A stretch of 32,669 nucleotides of DNA. It comes from Micrococcales bacterium (GTDB lineage: Bacteria; Actinomycetota; Actinomycetes; Actinomycetales; Cellulomonadaceae). The translations under genes and the position numbers were made by a program. Under the pieces are notes generated by a model. It was not told the origin of the DNA, ran no database searches, and saw only the letters and a program-made list of their open reading frames with translations. Below are positions 14,993 through 25,266 of this stretch, piece after piece (the first letter of the stretch is position 1; every line of letters begins with the position of its first letter). The stretch spans positions 1 to 32,669 of the forward strand of contig WRET01000036.1 in the NCBI GenBank assembly GCA_009779195.1, in the 5' to 3' direction.

Positions 14993-15201
14993 GCTGCGTC
15001 CATGACGTGGGGGTCGAGCAGGTCGGACGAGGCGCTGGCGGCCCGCCGCAGGTCGTCGACCCGCACCTGGGTCTGCGCTTCGGCCGGTGGGTCCAGACGT
15101 CGGCGCAGGTACTCGTTGCGCGACAGCCCGAGTGATGCGGCCTCGGCGTCGATCCGGCGCACCGCATCGACGGACAGCCCCCGGATCAGCACATCAGGCA
15201 T
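14983..15201 (-). CDS. vapB: VapB-type ribbon-helix-helix antitoxin
   Basis: 72 residues from ATG 15201 ([37 protein letters not shown]). The N-terminal VLIRGLS strand and two helices form a CopG/Arc-type ribbon-helix-helix DNA-binding domain. The C-terminal arm ([20 protein letters not shown]) would wrap the toxin. AAAGGAGG lies 10 bases upstream, and the 36-bp perfect palindrome at 15207-15242 overlaps this Shine-Dalgarno. By family precedent the antitoxin, and more tightly the VapBC complex, represses at such an operator. The longer in-frame reading to 15417 has no support. Confidence 0.92.
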   Translation of the reverse strand: MPDVLIRGLSVDAVRRIDAEAASLGLSRNEYLRRRLDPPAEAQTQVRVDDLRRAASASSDLLDPHVMDAAWR

Positions 15202-15206
15202 CGGTG

Positions 15207-15242
15207 CCACCTCCTTTGATATCATGATATCAAAGGAGGTGG
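15207..15242. promoter_or_regulatory. 36-bp perfect palindrome, vapBC operator overlapping the ribosome-binding site
   Basis: Positions 15207-15224 and 15225-15242 are exact reverse complements with no spacer. The core TTGATATCATGATATCAA is AT-rich, in contrast to its surroundings, and the ends contain AAGGAGGTGG on both strands. The leftward copy is the vapB Shine-Dalgarno. The core is likely the ribbon-helix-helix operator. In mRNA the palindrome would fold and hide the Shine-Dalgarno, so it could also act on translation. Confidence 0.85.
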
Positions 15243-15431
15243 GACGCCCTTCAGCAAGTCCACGAGGCGCGGCCTGAGCGGCGATGAGGTTCTTGTTCAC
15301 AGGTCCACCCTGGCGCACCGCGACTGCCCGGCCGGGCCCCGGTTTCCGATGGGGTCCGCCACCGTGGGCTGTGGACGCTTCACCTGGCGCGGCAGGTGTC
15401 GTCGTTGCCCGGCGCACCTTGAGACGCCTTG

Positions 15432-15626
15432 CGCCCGTGATAGGATCACCGGGCGGAATAGTTCAAGCAGAACACCCAATAGTCCTTTGGGAGGTGCGAG
15501 CCGATCTCGCGACGCAGCGTCGTAGCTTATGTCAAGCCTCTTTGTCTGCTCGACACGGAGGCAAAGCGCCCGGTGAGGAATCGGGAGAAAGCGCGGGTAA
15601 CACCGCGCTCGACGTCTTTCTAGACG
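15432..15626 (+). ncRNA. Candidate structured RNA with a tRNA-like domain (undescribed)
   Basis: A run of short perfect stems occupies a visibly less GC-rich stretch. The first is a 10-bp stem with one bulge (15432-15455). A tRNA-like series follows: D-arm-like GTTC/GAAC (15461-15473), anticodon-arm-like CCCAA/TTGGG with a 7-base loop TAGTCCT (15475-15491), a 4-base variable region and a T-arm-like GCGAG/CTCGC (15496-15510). Then come GACG/CGTC (15511-15521), a 9-bp interrupted stem (15536-15562), CCCG/CGGG (15569-15585), GCGCGG/CCGCGC (15591-15608) and CGTCT/AGACG (15613-15626). The D- and T-loops are short (5 bases each), no complementary acceptor stem is found, and no normal anticodon is present, so this is not a working tRNA gene. 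Strand and boundaries are inferred; chance stems in GC-rich DNA remain possible. Confidence 0.35.
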
Positions 15627-15685
15627 AGTGCAGTGGGCCAAGGGGGCTTCTTCGCGGACTACGCAGAGACGGACTGGTGACGTAC

Positions 15686-16687
15686 ATGAGATGGTGGCGC
15701 CCACGCACGTGGGGCAAGCCCGAGATGCATGTCGTCGATGGCGCTGAGACCGAACGGCGCCAGCGGGCGTTCGCGGCCCGGTGGTACAGAAAGGGTCGTC
15801 GACCCGCACAGGTTTTCGACCCTGCGGCTTCCCTGGGGTCCTGCGAGCAAGCGTTTCCCGATCGGCCGGTGTCCCCCGACGTGCCGCCGTGCTACGCCGA
15901 GAACCTGCGACCCAGGATGCAGCAGCCGCTGCCTCCCAGCCTCGAACGCGTGGTCCCCAACCTACGTGTCCGGCACCGCACGGCAGAACGGGCCCTGGTC
16001 TGCACCGTCGACGGCCGCGAGATCGCCCGCGTGTCCCAGCACGCCAGCCCGCACGAGGGTGCGGCCTTCGTCGCCCAGCTGCGCGACTATCTGCGCACCC
16101 GCGTCGCACAGTTCGCCGCCTGGTCGTCGGCCGAGCGGACGGTGTGGTTGTTGCGGCAGGTGGGTATCACTGTGCTGCTCACCAACCGACACCGGTCGTG
16201 GATCAGCGCCCCGACGGTCTGGGTCGTCTCCCGCCACGCCCCGTTGGACCAGGTCAACCGGCTGCTCCTGGACAACCCTCATCCGTGGAGATGGGAGCGG
16301 CTGGACCTCATGCTCTTCTTGGTCCTCGGACTGCCGTACGCGACGCTGGTGCCACCGCGACGGACCCCGCCGGAACCGGTCGCTGCCACCGAGAACACCT
16401 ACCGCGAGCTGTGCCGCCTCATCGGCTTCGCCGACCGAACCACCCTCCTGCGCCGGTTCGCACGCCGCGCCCTGCCCGCGAACCCGACCAGACCATGGTC
16501 GGAGCCTGGCGACACCGCCAACTCCACATGGGATTACGACGTCTCCCTCTATCTCGGCGACTGCCACGCAGCTCTCGCACGCATCGGCCCTCACCAGATC
16601 CGGGCGCACGTCGTCGTCGAGTGGCTGACCTTGACCCGCAAGGGCTGGCGCCCGACCGAGACCTGGACCTGGCACGAAGACCTCTAG
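15686..16687 (+). CDS. Orphan protein of unknown function downstream of the RNA-like region
   Basis: 333 residues if ATG 15686 (MRWWRPRTWGKPEMHVVDGA) is used; GTG 15677 is also in frame. The frame stays open back to 15284, but that part covers the stem-rich region and does not look like protein. The product is basic and Trp/Arg-rich, with no signal peptide. Notable segments are RALVCTVDGREIARVSQHAS, RTVWLLRQVGITVLLTNRHR, RWERLDLMLFLVLGLPYATL (a hydrophobic helix, about residues 205-225), ENTYRELCRLIGFADRTTLL RRFARRALP (helix-turn-helix-like), and VVEWLTLTRKGWRPTETWTW at the end. I recognise no family or active site. It lies between vapBC and a relBE-like pair, transcribed away from vapBC. A toxin, defence or RNA-binding role would be guesswork. 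Confidence 0.65.
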   Translation: MRWWRPRTWGKPEMHVVDGAETERRQRAFAARWYRKGRRPAQVFDPAASLGSCEQAFPDRPVSPDVPPCYAENLRPRMQQPLPPSLERVVPNLRVRHRTAERALVCTVDGREIARVSQHASPHEGAAFVAQLRDYLRTRVAQFAAWSSAERTVWLLRQVGITVLLTNRHRSWISAPTVWVVSRHAPLDQVNRLLLDNPHPWRWERLDLMLFLVLGLPYATLVPPRRTPPEPVAATENTYRELCRLIGFADRTTLLRRFARRALPANPTRPWSEPGDTANSTWDYDVSLYLGDCHAALARIGPHQIRAHVVVEWLTLTRKGWRPTETWTWHEDL

Positions 16688-16739
16688 TGTTGCACTTCTG
16701 TTGAGACGACGGCCTCCGGTTCGACGTCAGTGGGCCCCG

Positions 16740-16751
16740 TACACTGGAAGT
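16740..16751 (+). promoter_or_regulatory. Leaderless-type promoter of the antitoxin gene
   Basis: TACACT (16740-16745) lies 6 bases before the ATG at 16752, the same geometry as at 11881/11893. No Shine-Dalgarno at useful distance is present. A clear -35 box is not seen; TTCGAC (16720-16725) is a poor candidate with a short spacer. Confidence 0.5.
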
Positions 16752-16988
16752 ATGACGCCGAGGCTAGCGGACTACATCGCGGCGGGCAGAGCGCTCGATG
16801 CCGACGAGCGTCTTGATGCGGCCCACCAGCTTCTGCTCAGCGTGGACCACGACACCGGCACCGACCAGGCCGACATCGAGGTTGTCGACCGTCGTGTCGT
16901 GGAGATCCTCGACGGCACGGCCAACCTCGTCGATGGTCATGAGGCGCACGCCCAGGTCCGCGCAGAGATCGCTGCGCTCCGCAAGTGA
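16752..16988 (+). CDS. RelB/addiction-module-type antitoxin
   Basis: 78 residues (MTPRLADYIAAGRALDADER LDAAHQLLLSVD...). The pattern ALDADERLDAAHQLLLSVD, then ADIEVVDRRVVEILDGTANL VDGHEAHAQVRAEIAALRK, matches the small addiction-module antitoxins (PF09720 type). In these an N-terminal helical pair is followed by a toxin-binding W/D-E--RRV-EI--G and a V-G-E--A-VR--I tail. The stop codon TGA (16986-16988) overlaps the ATG of the following toxin gene. The start codon is fixed by the -10 box 6 bases upstream. It is intact, whereas its partner looks damaged. Confidence 0.8.
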   Translation: MTPRLADYIAAGRALDADERLDAAHQLLLSVDHDTGTDQADIEVVDRRVVEILDGTANLVDGHEAHAQVRAEIAALRK

Positions 16989-17296
16989 TGTTAGCTGGCG
17001 CGAGCACGACGAGTCTCGATGAGTACCGTCACGCCGCCCAGTGGTACGAGGACAAGCGCGAAGGCTGGGGCGATGTCTTCATGGATGCTGTCGATGCAGC
17101 GGTCGACAGCATCCTCGATCCGGCGATCGGATGGGGGTTCTACCAGTCCAGGAAGCCACCGAGGTCCTCCGGGAACTGGATTTCCCGCTTCATACGTTCG
17201 CTGATGCCCACATCTCACGATGCCGACCGTGGGGCTGACCGGCGTCGCCAAACTCAAGCCCCCACGCTTCGTCGTGCTCGGGTCAGCCTGGGGTGA
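16988..17296 (+). pseudogene. ParE/RelE-type toxin, apparently frameshifted
   Basis: The first half from ATG 16988 reads LDEYRHAAQWYEDKREGWGD, then VFMDAVDAAVDSILDPAIGW, the normal two-helix start of ParE/RelE toxins. After about residue 55 the open frame loses the family pattern (KPPRSSGNWISRFIRSLMPT). The expected pieces appear in the other frames: EVLRELDFPLHTFADAHI (frame of 17041, near 17150-17215), then VGLTGVAKLKPPRF (near 17226-17270), which resembles the VxAVAHxRRRPGYW end. At least two indels are therefore likely, around 17120-17160 and 17215. The 102-codon open frame itself may still make a truncated or altered protein. Sequencing error is the alternative. Confidence 0.65.
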
Positions 17297-18833
17297 TGGT
17301 CTCGGTGTCCCAGGCGACGATGTTGCGTTCGGTCCGGGAGAACTCCACGCCGACCAGGTGGACCGGGACACCCTTGGCCAGGTACTTCGCGGCGTAGGCC
17401 TTGTCCTTGATCTGCGCCAGGGCGGCACCGGTGGGTGCGTCGACGACCTTGAGCTCGAACAAGAACACCTGACCGGCGTGGCGCACAGCCAGGTCCAGCC
17501 GGCCCCTGCTGGAGGTGTCCTCAGCGATGGTGTCCAGCCCCACCGAGGCGAACAAGGTGTAGAACACCGACGAGTAGTACCCCTCGACCTGCGCGATCTT
17601 GTTGCTGCGATGCCAATCATGAGGGATCGACGCGAAGTGCTCCTTGACCACATCCTCGACCCCAGCCAGGTCACCGGCCTGAAGGAACCTGGGAAGGCGG
17701 TCCGCCAGCGTGCGGGCTGCCGTGGGGTCAGGCGAGCACGCAGCGAGCAGCGCACCGGTCAGGCTCGCGCGGACCTCACGGTTGGGGAACCGCAGCTGGT
17801 ACCGGGGGGCGCCCAAGACCTCGTAGGTGTCCCCGATGGTCAGGTACCCGGTCTGGAACAACAAGGCCTCGGTCGACATGTCGCCGACGTCGAAGGCCGA
17901 CAAGACGGTGTCGTCGGCGGTGATGGTCTGCAACCCAGGCAGGTAGAACTGGCGCGAGGTCAGGGTGTCGACCAAGAACTTCGGCGTCGCGGTCTCGTAC
18001 CAGTAGGGCTTGAACTGGCGTTTCTTGAACAGCAGCAGAAGGTCGTACGGGTTGTACACCGCTTCGCCGTCCCAGTTGTACCCGTTGTACCACTCACGGA
18101 CCAGCTTACGGTCCAGCCCCTCGAGCTCAGGGGCGAAGACGGTGTCCAGGTCCTCCTCGGTGTACCCACAGATCGCTGAGTAGGGCGGGTCCAGCGTGAT
18201 GTCGTCGAGGTTGTTCAGCCCTGAGAACAGGCTGACCTTGGAGAACTTCGACACACCTGTGAGCATGACGAACCGCAGGTGCGCGTCTTGGCCCTTGAGC
18301 ACCGAGTACACGTTGCGCAGCCCGTCGCGCATCTGCTCAGCCACGGCGGTGTCCGCCAGGTTGTCGATGATCGGCTTGTCGTACTCGTCGACGAGCACCA
18401 CCACCGCCTGCCCGTGGACCTGCTCAGCTTCTTGGATCAACCAGATGAACAGGTCAGGGATCCGGTACCCAGGCATCGGGCCCAGGCCCAGGCGCACAGC
18501 GTTGCTCTGCAGCTGCGCGACGATCCGCTCGTCCAGCTCTGCCCGGCTGGTCAGGCTCCCCTCAGCGAACCCGAGCCGCACCACCGGGTGGACGGTGTCC
18601 CAGTCCCACTCGTCGTAGCAGGCCAGACCTTCGAACAATGCCTTGTTCCCTGCGAACATCTCCGCGAGGGTGTCGATGAACAACGACTTGCCGAACCGGC
18701 GGGGCCGGGACAAGAAACACGTCGCACCGTCAGCGACCTGCATGGCGTACCCAGTCTTGTCCACGTAGTAGTAGTCACCACGACGGATCCTGGCGAACGT
18801 CGCGATCCCCGTCGGCAGCTTCTTGCGGCTCAT
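17283..18833 (-). CDS. AAA-ATPase-like / PD-(D/E)XK nuclease-superfamily protein (DUF1703 type)
   Basis: 516 residues from ATG 18833 (MSRKKLPTGIATFARIRRGD), with GGGAGGGG upstream. GTG 18845 is in frame but would remove that site. The N-terminal AAA-like domain (PF09820 type) has YYVDKT, the P-loop-like CFLSRPRRFGKSLFIDTLAE (about residues 40-60), QAVVVLVDEYDKPIIDNLAD (Walker B, about 145-160) and FVMLTGVSKFSKVSLFSGLN (sensor). The C-terminal nuclease-like domain has YYSSVFYTLFASVGLDTIAE, then RGRLDLAVRHAGQVFLFELK V (Asp and ExK of PD-(D/E)XK) and VGVEFSRTERNIVAWD. The family is common in Bacteroidetes and anaerobes and scattered in actinobacteria; the role is unknown, probably nucleic-acid related or defence. 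It is a single gene whose end overlaps the damaged toxin frame by 14 bases. Confidence 0.9.
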   Translation of the reverse strand: MSRKKLPTGIATFARIRRGDYYYVDKTGYAMQVADGATCFLSRPRRFGKSLFIDTLAEMFAGNKALFEGLACYDEWDWDTVHPVVRLGFAEGSLTSRAELDERIVAQLQSNAVRLGLGPMPGYRIPDLFIWLIQEAEQVHGQAVVVLVDEYDKPIIDNLADTAVAEQMRDGLRNVYSVLKGQDAHLRFVMLTGVSKFSKVSLFSGLNNLDDITLDPPYSAICGYTEEDLDTVFAPELEGLDRKLVREWYNGYNWDGEAVYNPYDLLLLFKKRQFKPYWYETATPKFLVDTLTSRQFYLPGLQTITADDTVLSAFDVGDMSTEALLFQTGYLTIGDTYEVLGAPRYQLRFPNREVRASLTGALLAACSPDPTAARTLADRLPRFLQAGDLAGVEDVVKEHFASIPHDWHRSNKIAQVEGYYSSVFYTLFASVGLDTIAEDTSSRGRLDLAVRHAGQVFLFELKVVDAPTGAALAQIKDKAYAAKYLAKGVPVHLVGVEFSRTERNIVAWDTETITPG

Positions 18834-18903
18834 CGCCCCTCCCACGCTCAGTACGCAGCGCGTCTCATCCTACGCTGTGCCCACCTGGCGGCCGGGGACT
18901 CGG

Positions 18904-19311
18904 TTATCGACTGGACCGCACGATCATGACGATGCCGCCGACGAGCATCCCCACCGGGACCGCAAAGTAGCCCATGAGATAGGCGGGGTCTGGTCGGGAC
19001 GCCAGCTGCCCGGTCCCAACCAGGGCCATCAGCGCACCCAGGACCACCAGGATGATGCCGCCGACGAGCATCCCCTGCCGTCGGGGCCGAGCGGCGGGAT
19101 ACCACTGGTTGGGGGGAGGATATGGCCCCTGCACGAACGGCTGGCTACCCTGCGGCGGGTATCCAGCCGGCTGCGGAATACCGGGATACTGCCCGTAGGG
19201 AGGGGCTGCCCCGGGTTGCTGCGGCGGGTATCCAGCTGGCTGCTGCGTACCGGGATACTGCCCGTAGGGAGGTTGCTGTGGGGGGACGAACGGCCTGTCA
19301 GCCTGGCTCAT
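18904..19311 (-). CDS. Small membrane protein with Pro/Tyr/Gln-rich N-terminus
   Basis: 135 residues from ATG 19311 (MSQADRPFVPPQQPPYGQYP); an adjacent ATG at 19314 is equivalent. Residues 1-75 are a Pro/Gly/Gln/Tyr-rich segment containing two copies of a PPYGQYPG--QPAGYPPQ unit, visible as direct DNA repeats near 19157-19205 and 19226-19274. Two membrane helices follow: GMLVGGIILVVLGALMALVG (about 83-102) and YFAVPVGMLVGGIVMIVRSS at the C-terminus. This is a frequent actinobacterial architecture of unknown role; tandem PPYG-type tails sometimes serve protein interaction near the membrane. It lies between the DUF1703 gene and mfd on the same strand, not obviously co-transcribed with either. 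Confidence 0.75.
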   Translation of the reverse strand: MSQADRPFVPPQQPPYGQYPGTQQPAGYPPQQPGAAPPYGQYPGIPQPAGYPPQGSQPFVQGPYPPPNQWYPAARPRRQGMLVGGIILVVLGALMALVGTGQLASRPDPAYLMGYFAVPVGMLVGGIVMIVRSSR

Positions 19312-19390
19312 CATCGGACCATCTGCGCGTATCGGTACATGCGATGCAGCATACGCCTCACCCAGCGACGACTGAGGCACGCCCCTGGGG

Positions 19391-22945
<3,555 letters not shown>

Positions 22946-23011
22946 CAGTCCCTCGACGAGCAGCCCTGCCCCATTGTGGGCCATGGACCACTGTGAGCAA
23001 CGCCACCGGCG

Positions 23012-23563
23012 TCAGCGGGGGTTGTCGTTGGCGACGTCCTGCAGGTGCGTCGTCCAACCTTCTAGCGTCATGAGGGCGGCCCGCAGCGGGTGGTGGTGGG
23101 TGCGGTGGATCCAGCCCATCGCCAGGCGGACCGCCTGCGAGGCGACGTCCTTGGACTGCTTCGGCAACGTCGCTTCGCTGCGGTGCGGCAACCGAGCCGG
23201 TGCCTGCCTCGTCCCGGAGGCTTCCAGCAGCGCTTCCCCGACCGTCTCGACTTCGGCCAGAAGCGTGTTGGCGCTCGCTGCGAGCGCCGCGACCCGTCCG
23301 GCGATCTCGGCGATCTCGACGGTCAGCCCGGCGATGACCTCCGCCGGCTCCGGGTCAGGCTGGACCTGCTGGTCTTCGCCGGACCCGTCCTCACCACTGC
23401 GGTCCGGTGGCACGACGCGACAGCTACGGCGGACCGGAAGCCCCTCGGGTGACAACGCCTCCTCTCGGTCATCGTGGAGGTACGCGCCAGGCGCAGCGTC
23501 GGTCGGGCCGGGCTGCAGGTCTGGGACTGCCCTGGGCGGAGCGGAAGCGTGTGGCTGGGTCAT
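23012..23563 (-). CDS. Hypothetical protein upstream of mfd
   Basis: 183 residues from ATG 23563 (MTQPHASAPPRAVPDLQPGP); an in-frame upstream reading to 23686 exists and the Shine-Dalgarno is poor, so the start is uncertain. The first 90 residues are disordered and rich in Pro, Asp, Glu and Ser. AEVIAGLTVEIAEIAGRVAA, then LAASANTLLAEVETVGEALL (about 95-135), is an amphipathic helix likely to form a coiled coil. The C-terminus (VRLAMGWIHRTHHHPLRAAL MTLEGWTTHLQDV) is basic and helical. No family recognised. It ends 66 bases before the mfd start on the same strand and could share its transcript. Confidence 0.6.
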   Translation of the reverse strand: MTQPHASAPPRAVPDLQPGPTDAAPGAYLHDDREEALSPEGLPVRRSCRVVPPDRSGEDGSGEDQQVQPDPEPAEVIAGLTVEIAEIAGRVAALAASANTLLAEVETVGEALLEASGTRQAPARLPHRSEATLPKQSKDVASQAVRLAMGWIHRTHHHPLRAALMTLEGWTTHLQDVANDNPR

Positions 23564-23700
23564 GGTCGTCTCGTCCGATTGTCGCTGGTGTGCTCGTGGC
23601 GTGTCGTCCTGTTCATCGGCACCTGTCAGGACGCGGTGGCGGCACTGTGCGGCGAACGAGCCCAGCTGTGCCCAGGGCACGAGCACGTTGTGAGTCGAAC

Positions 23701-23795
23701 CTGCCAGGACAGTGGGGACGGTTCTTGTGTCTTGTGAGCCTGTGCCGTCGGCACGGGTTCACAAGACACAAGAACCGTCCCCACTGTCCTGGCAG
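23701..23795. repeat. 95-bp near-perfect palindromic element (47-bp arms)
   Basis: The arms 23701-23747 and 23749-23795 are reverse complements at 45 of 47 positions around a single central T; the outer 37 positions are perfect. Both mismatches become G-U pairs in plus-strand RNA, so one uninterrupted stem is possible. Each arm carries AGTGGGGACGGTTCTTGTGT. Such GGGGACGGTTCT-type termini recall REP-like palindromes linked to Y1 (RAYT) transposases; this is from memory, not a search. It lies between two divergently transcribed unknown genes, 138 bases from one and 70 from the other, so it is not a terminator. No transposase nearby. Confidence 0.88.
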
Positions 23796-23864
23796 TGTTC
23801 CGTAGGACCAGAAACGTCCACTAACCTGGCCTTGGACTGCTGACGACGACTGCCGGAGGGTGCC

Positions 23865-24686
23865 TTGTCACGACGCCCGACCGACCTGGAGCCGCACAAG
23901 CGCGGCGACCCCATGTTCCACCTCGTCGCCATGCGCGACGGTATCGACCGCTGGGCCCTGAACCCGCACGACCCACGCTGGTTCACACGTGCCCGCGAGA
24001 TCGACCCTGTGGTGCTGACCGACGACGTCACGCTCGGGTGGCGCGCGGGTCTGGTCATCAAGATCGTCTCGGCTCTCGTCACTGTGGGCTGGGTGCTGGT
24101 GCTCGGGGGTGCGAACGGCGCGTTCTTGCGCACGGTCCTGGCGGTGTTCGCCGTGGTCAGCGCTGCGCCAGGTGTGTGGCTGGCTTTCGAGCGGTTCTGG
24201 AACAAAGACCGGTACGTGTCCATCGGGTCCAACGGGATCACGGTGCACCGCCGCGCCGCTGGCGACGTGCAGCTGGCGTGGATCGAGATCAAACGGGTAC
24301 GGATCATCACCTCGACCTACCACCGCCAGATCCCGCGCCCCTCAGACGTGTTCCCCGACGGGTCGAAAGCTATCGCCCGTACGCGGATCTTGCTCAGCCC
24401 GGCGATCCCCGACGGGTTCTCTGCCCACAAGAGCGCGAACTTGCTGCGGTACGACCGGATGCGCCCTGTGCTGCGTTCGTGGTTGCGCCGGCCGGGCTCA
24501 CGGGCCGACTACACCCCGCCGCAGCGGCGGTGGGTGATCTTGCGGCACCGGACGGTGATCGACCGTAACGCCGTGCCCGTGCCGGTCTTGCTCGCCGACG
24601 AGGCCATGCGCCGTTTCGCCGGGCACCGTTACAGCGGGCACCCGACCGCCGAACGCTGCCGGTTGTCGATGCTGCTGCTGCCCTGA
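23865..24686 (+). CDS. Membrane protein of unknown function
   Basis: 273 residues from TTG 23865, chosen because GGAGGG (23855-23860) sits 4-5 bases upstream; the first ATG in frame would remove conserved-looking sequence. Two adjacent membrane helices lie near residues 60-80 (LVIKIVSALVTVGWVLVLGG) and 86-106 (FLRTVLAVFAVVSAAPGVWL). They are followed by RYVSIGSNGITVHRRAAGDV QLAWIEIKRVRI, a PH-domain-like strand pattern (bPH-type). The C-terminal half (AIPDGFSAHKSANLLRYDRM, YTPPQRRWVILRHRTVIDRN) is soluble and basic. No enzyme motif. It stands alone and converges with the cytidylyltransferase gene at a shared hairpin. Confidence 0.7.
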   Translation: MSRRPTDLEPHKRGDPMFHLVAMRDGIDRWALNPHDPRWFTRAREIDPVVLTDDVTLGWRAGLVIKIVSALVTVGWVLVLGGANGAFLRTVLAVFAVVSAAPGVWLAFERFWNKDRYVSIGSNGITVHRRAAGDVQLAWIEIKRVRIITSTYHRQIPRPSDVFPDGSKAIARTRILLSPAIPDGFSAHKSANLLRYDRMRPVLRSWLRRPGSRADYTPPQRRWVILRHRTVIDRNAVPVPVLLADEAMRRFAGHRYSGHPTAERCRLSMLLLP

Positions 24687-24698
24687 GCCAGCCTGCGC

Positions 24699-24718
24699 GC
24701 CAGGCTACCCCGCCTGGC
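24699..24718. terminator. Hairpin between convergent genes
   Basis: GCCAGGC (24699-24705) and GCCTGGC (24712-24718) pair perfectly around TACCCC in the 18-base gap and adjoining end of the convergent gene. No T tract follows on either strand, so termination there may be weak or Rho-assisted. Confidence 0.4.
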
Positions 24719-25136
24719 TGTGCAGGACGTCGAGGGCCCGGCGCAGCCGTGTGCTCGACGTGGTCACCGTGTAGGGGAAGTACACGACCTGGACACCCAC
24801 CTCGGCGAACCGTCGTTCCAGCTCCAGACCGCGCGGCGTGCCTTTCCAGTCGTCGCCTTTGAAGAAGACGTCAAACTTCAGCAACGCCCAGGTGTCGAGC
24901 TTGTCCGGCACGACCTCGGCGTGCACCTGGTCGACCACGTCGATATGCCGGACGATCTCCAGCCGCTCGGCCAGAGGCACCACCGGTGGACGCCCGCGAG
25001 CCGCCTCGAGCATCTCGTCGGAGACGACTCCGGCGATGAGCACGTCGCAGTGCTCTTTGGCGTGCTTGAGGATGTTCAGGTGGCCGATGTGGAAAAGGTC
25101 GTATGCCCCGGCGGCATATCCGACAGTCTGTGACAT
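24705..25136 (-). CDS. TagD-like cytidylyltransferase (glycerol-3-phosphate type)
   Basis: 143 residues. VGYAAGAYDLFHIGHLNILK at the N-terminus contains the nucleotidyltransferase HxGH motif (HIGH, about residues 16-19). AKEHCDVLIAGVVSDEMLEA with a following RPPVVPLAERLEIVRHIDVV is typical of the TagD/GCT family. DVFFKGDDWKGT is the substrate-binding loop. VVYFPYTVTTSSTRLR stands in place of the usual RTEGISTT and keeps the phosphate-binding Ser/Thr cluster. The enzyme transfers CMP from CTP to a phosphorylated polyol or sugar; the exact acceptor (glycerol-3-P, ribitol-P or other) is not fixed by sequence. It is divergent from the glycosyltransferase gene and fits a wall-teichoic-acid-like or phospho-polyol polymer. 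Confidence 0.88.
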   Translation of the reverse strand: MSQTVGYAAGAYDLFHIGHLNILKHAKEHCDVLIAGVVSDEMLEAARGRPPVVPLAERLEIVRHIDVVDQVHAEVVPDKLDTWALLKFDVFFKGDDWKGTPRGLELERRFAEVGVQVVYFPYTVTTSSTRLRRALDVLHSQAG

Positions 25137-25266
25137 AGCACTTCCCAGCTCCCCCGCCGTCTCGTAGGAATATGATTGTTCTGCCGCACCGGCACCGCCA
25201 AGCTGGGACTTCGGTCCGGGCGGTGTTCGTGCGTGTGCCGACCAGGGGCCCGAAGGAGCGCAGACG
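25137..25266. promoter_or_regulatory. Divergent promoter region of the polysaccharide locus
   Basis: A 130-base gap between two divergent genes. TATGAT (25171-25176) is a good -10 for the rightward gene, with a leader of about 85 bases, but no clear -35 is seen. The leftward gene has GGGGGAGCTGGGAAG just before its ATG and TATTCC upstream as a possible -10. The rightward gene has GAAGGAGCGC as Shine-Dalgarno. Confidence 0.45.

Noticed and set aside
15453..15510. Functional tRNA gene
   Set aside because: D-, anticodon- and T-arm-like stems are present, but the acceptor strand has no complement, D- and T-loops are 5 bases, and the anticodon loop lacks U33. Kept only as tRNA-like structure.
15582..15615. 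T-box riboswitch-like GGGTAACACCGCG
   Set aside because: The motif resembles GGGTGGTACCGCG, but the essential TGG that pairs with the tRNA end is TAA. No aminoacyl-tRNA synthetase or amino-acid gene follows, and no specifier stem could be identified.
15284..15685. N-terminal extension of the orphan protein to 15284
   Set aside because: The frame is open, but composition does not look like coding sequence, it would cover the stem-rich region, and no ribosome-binding site is near. An open frame of this size is common in GC-rich DNA.
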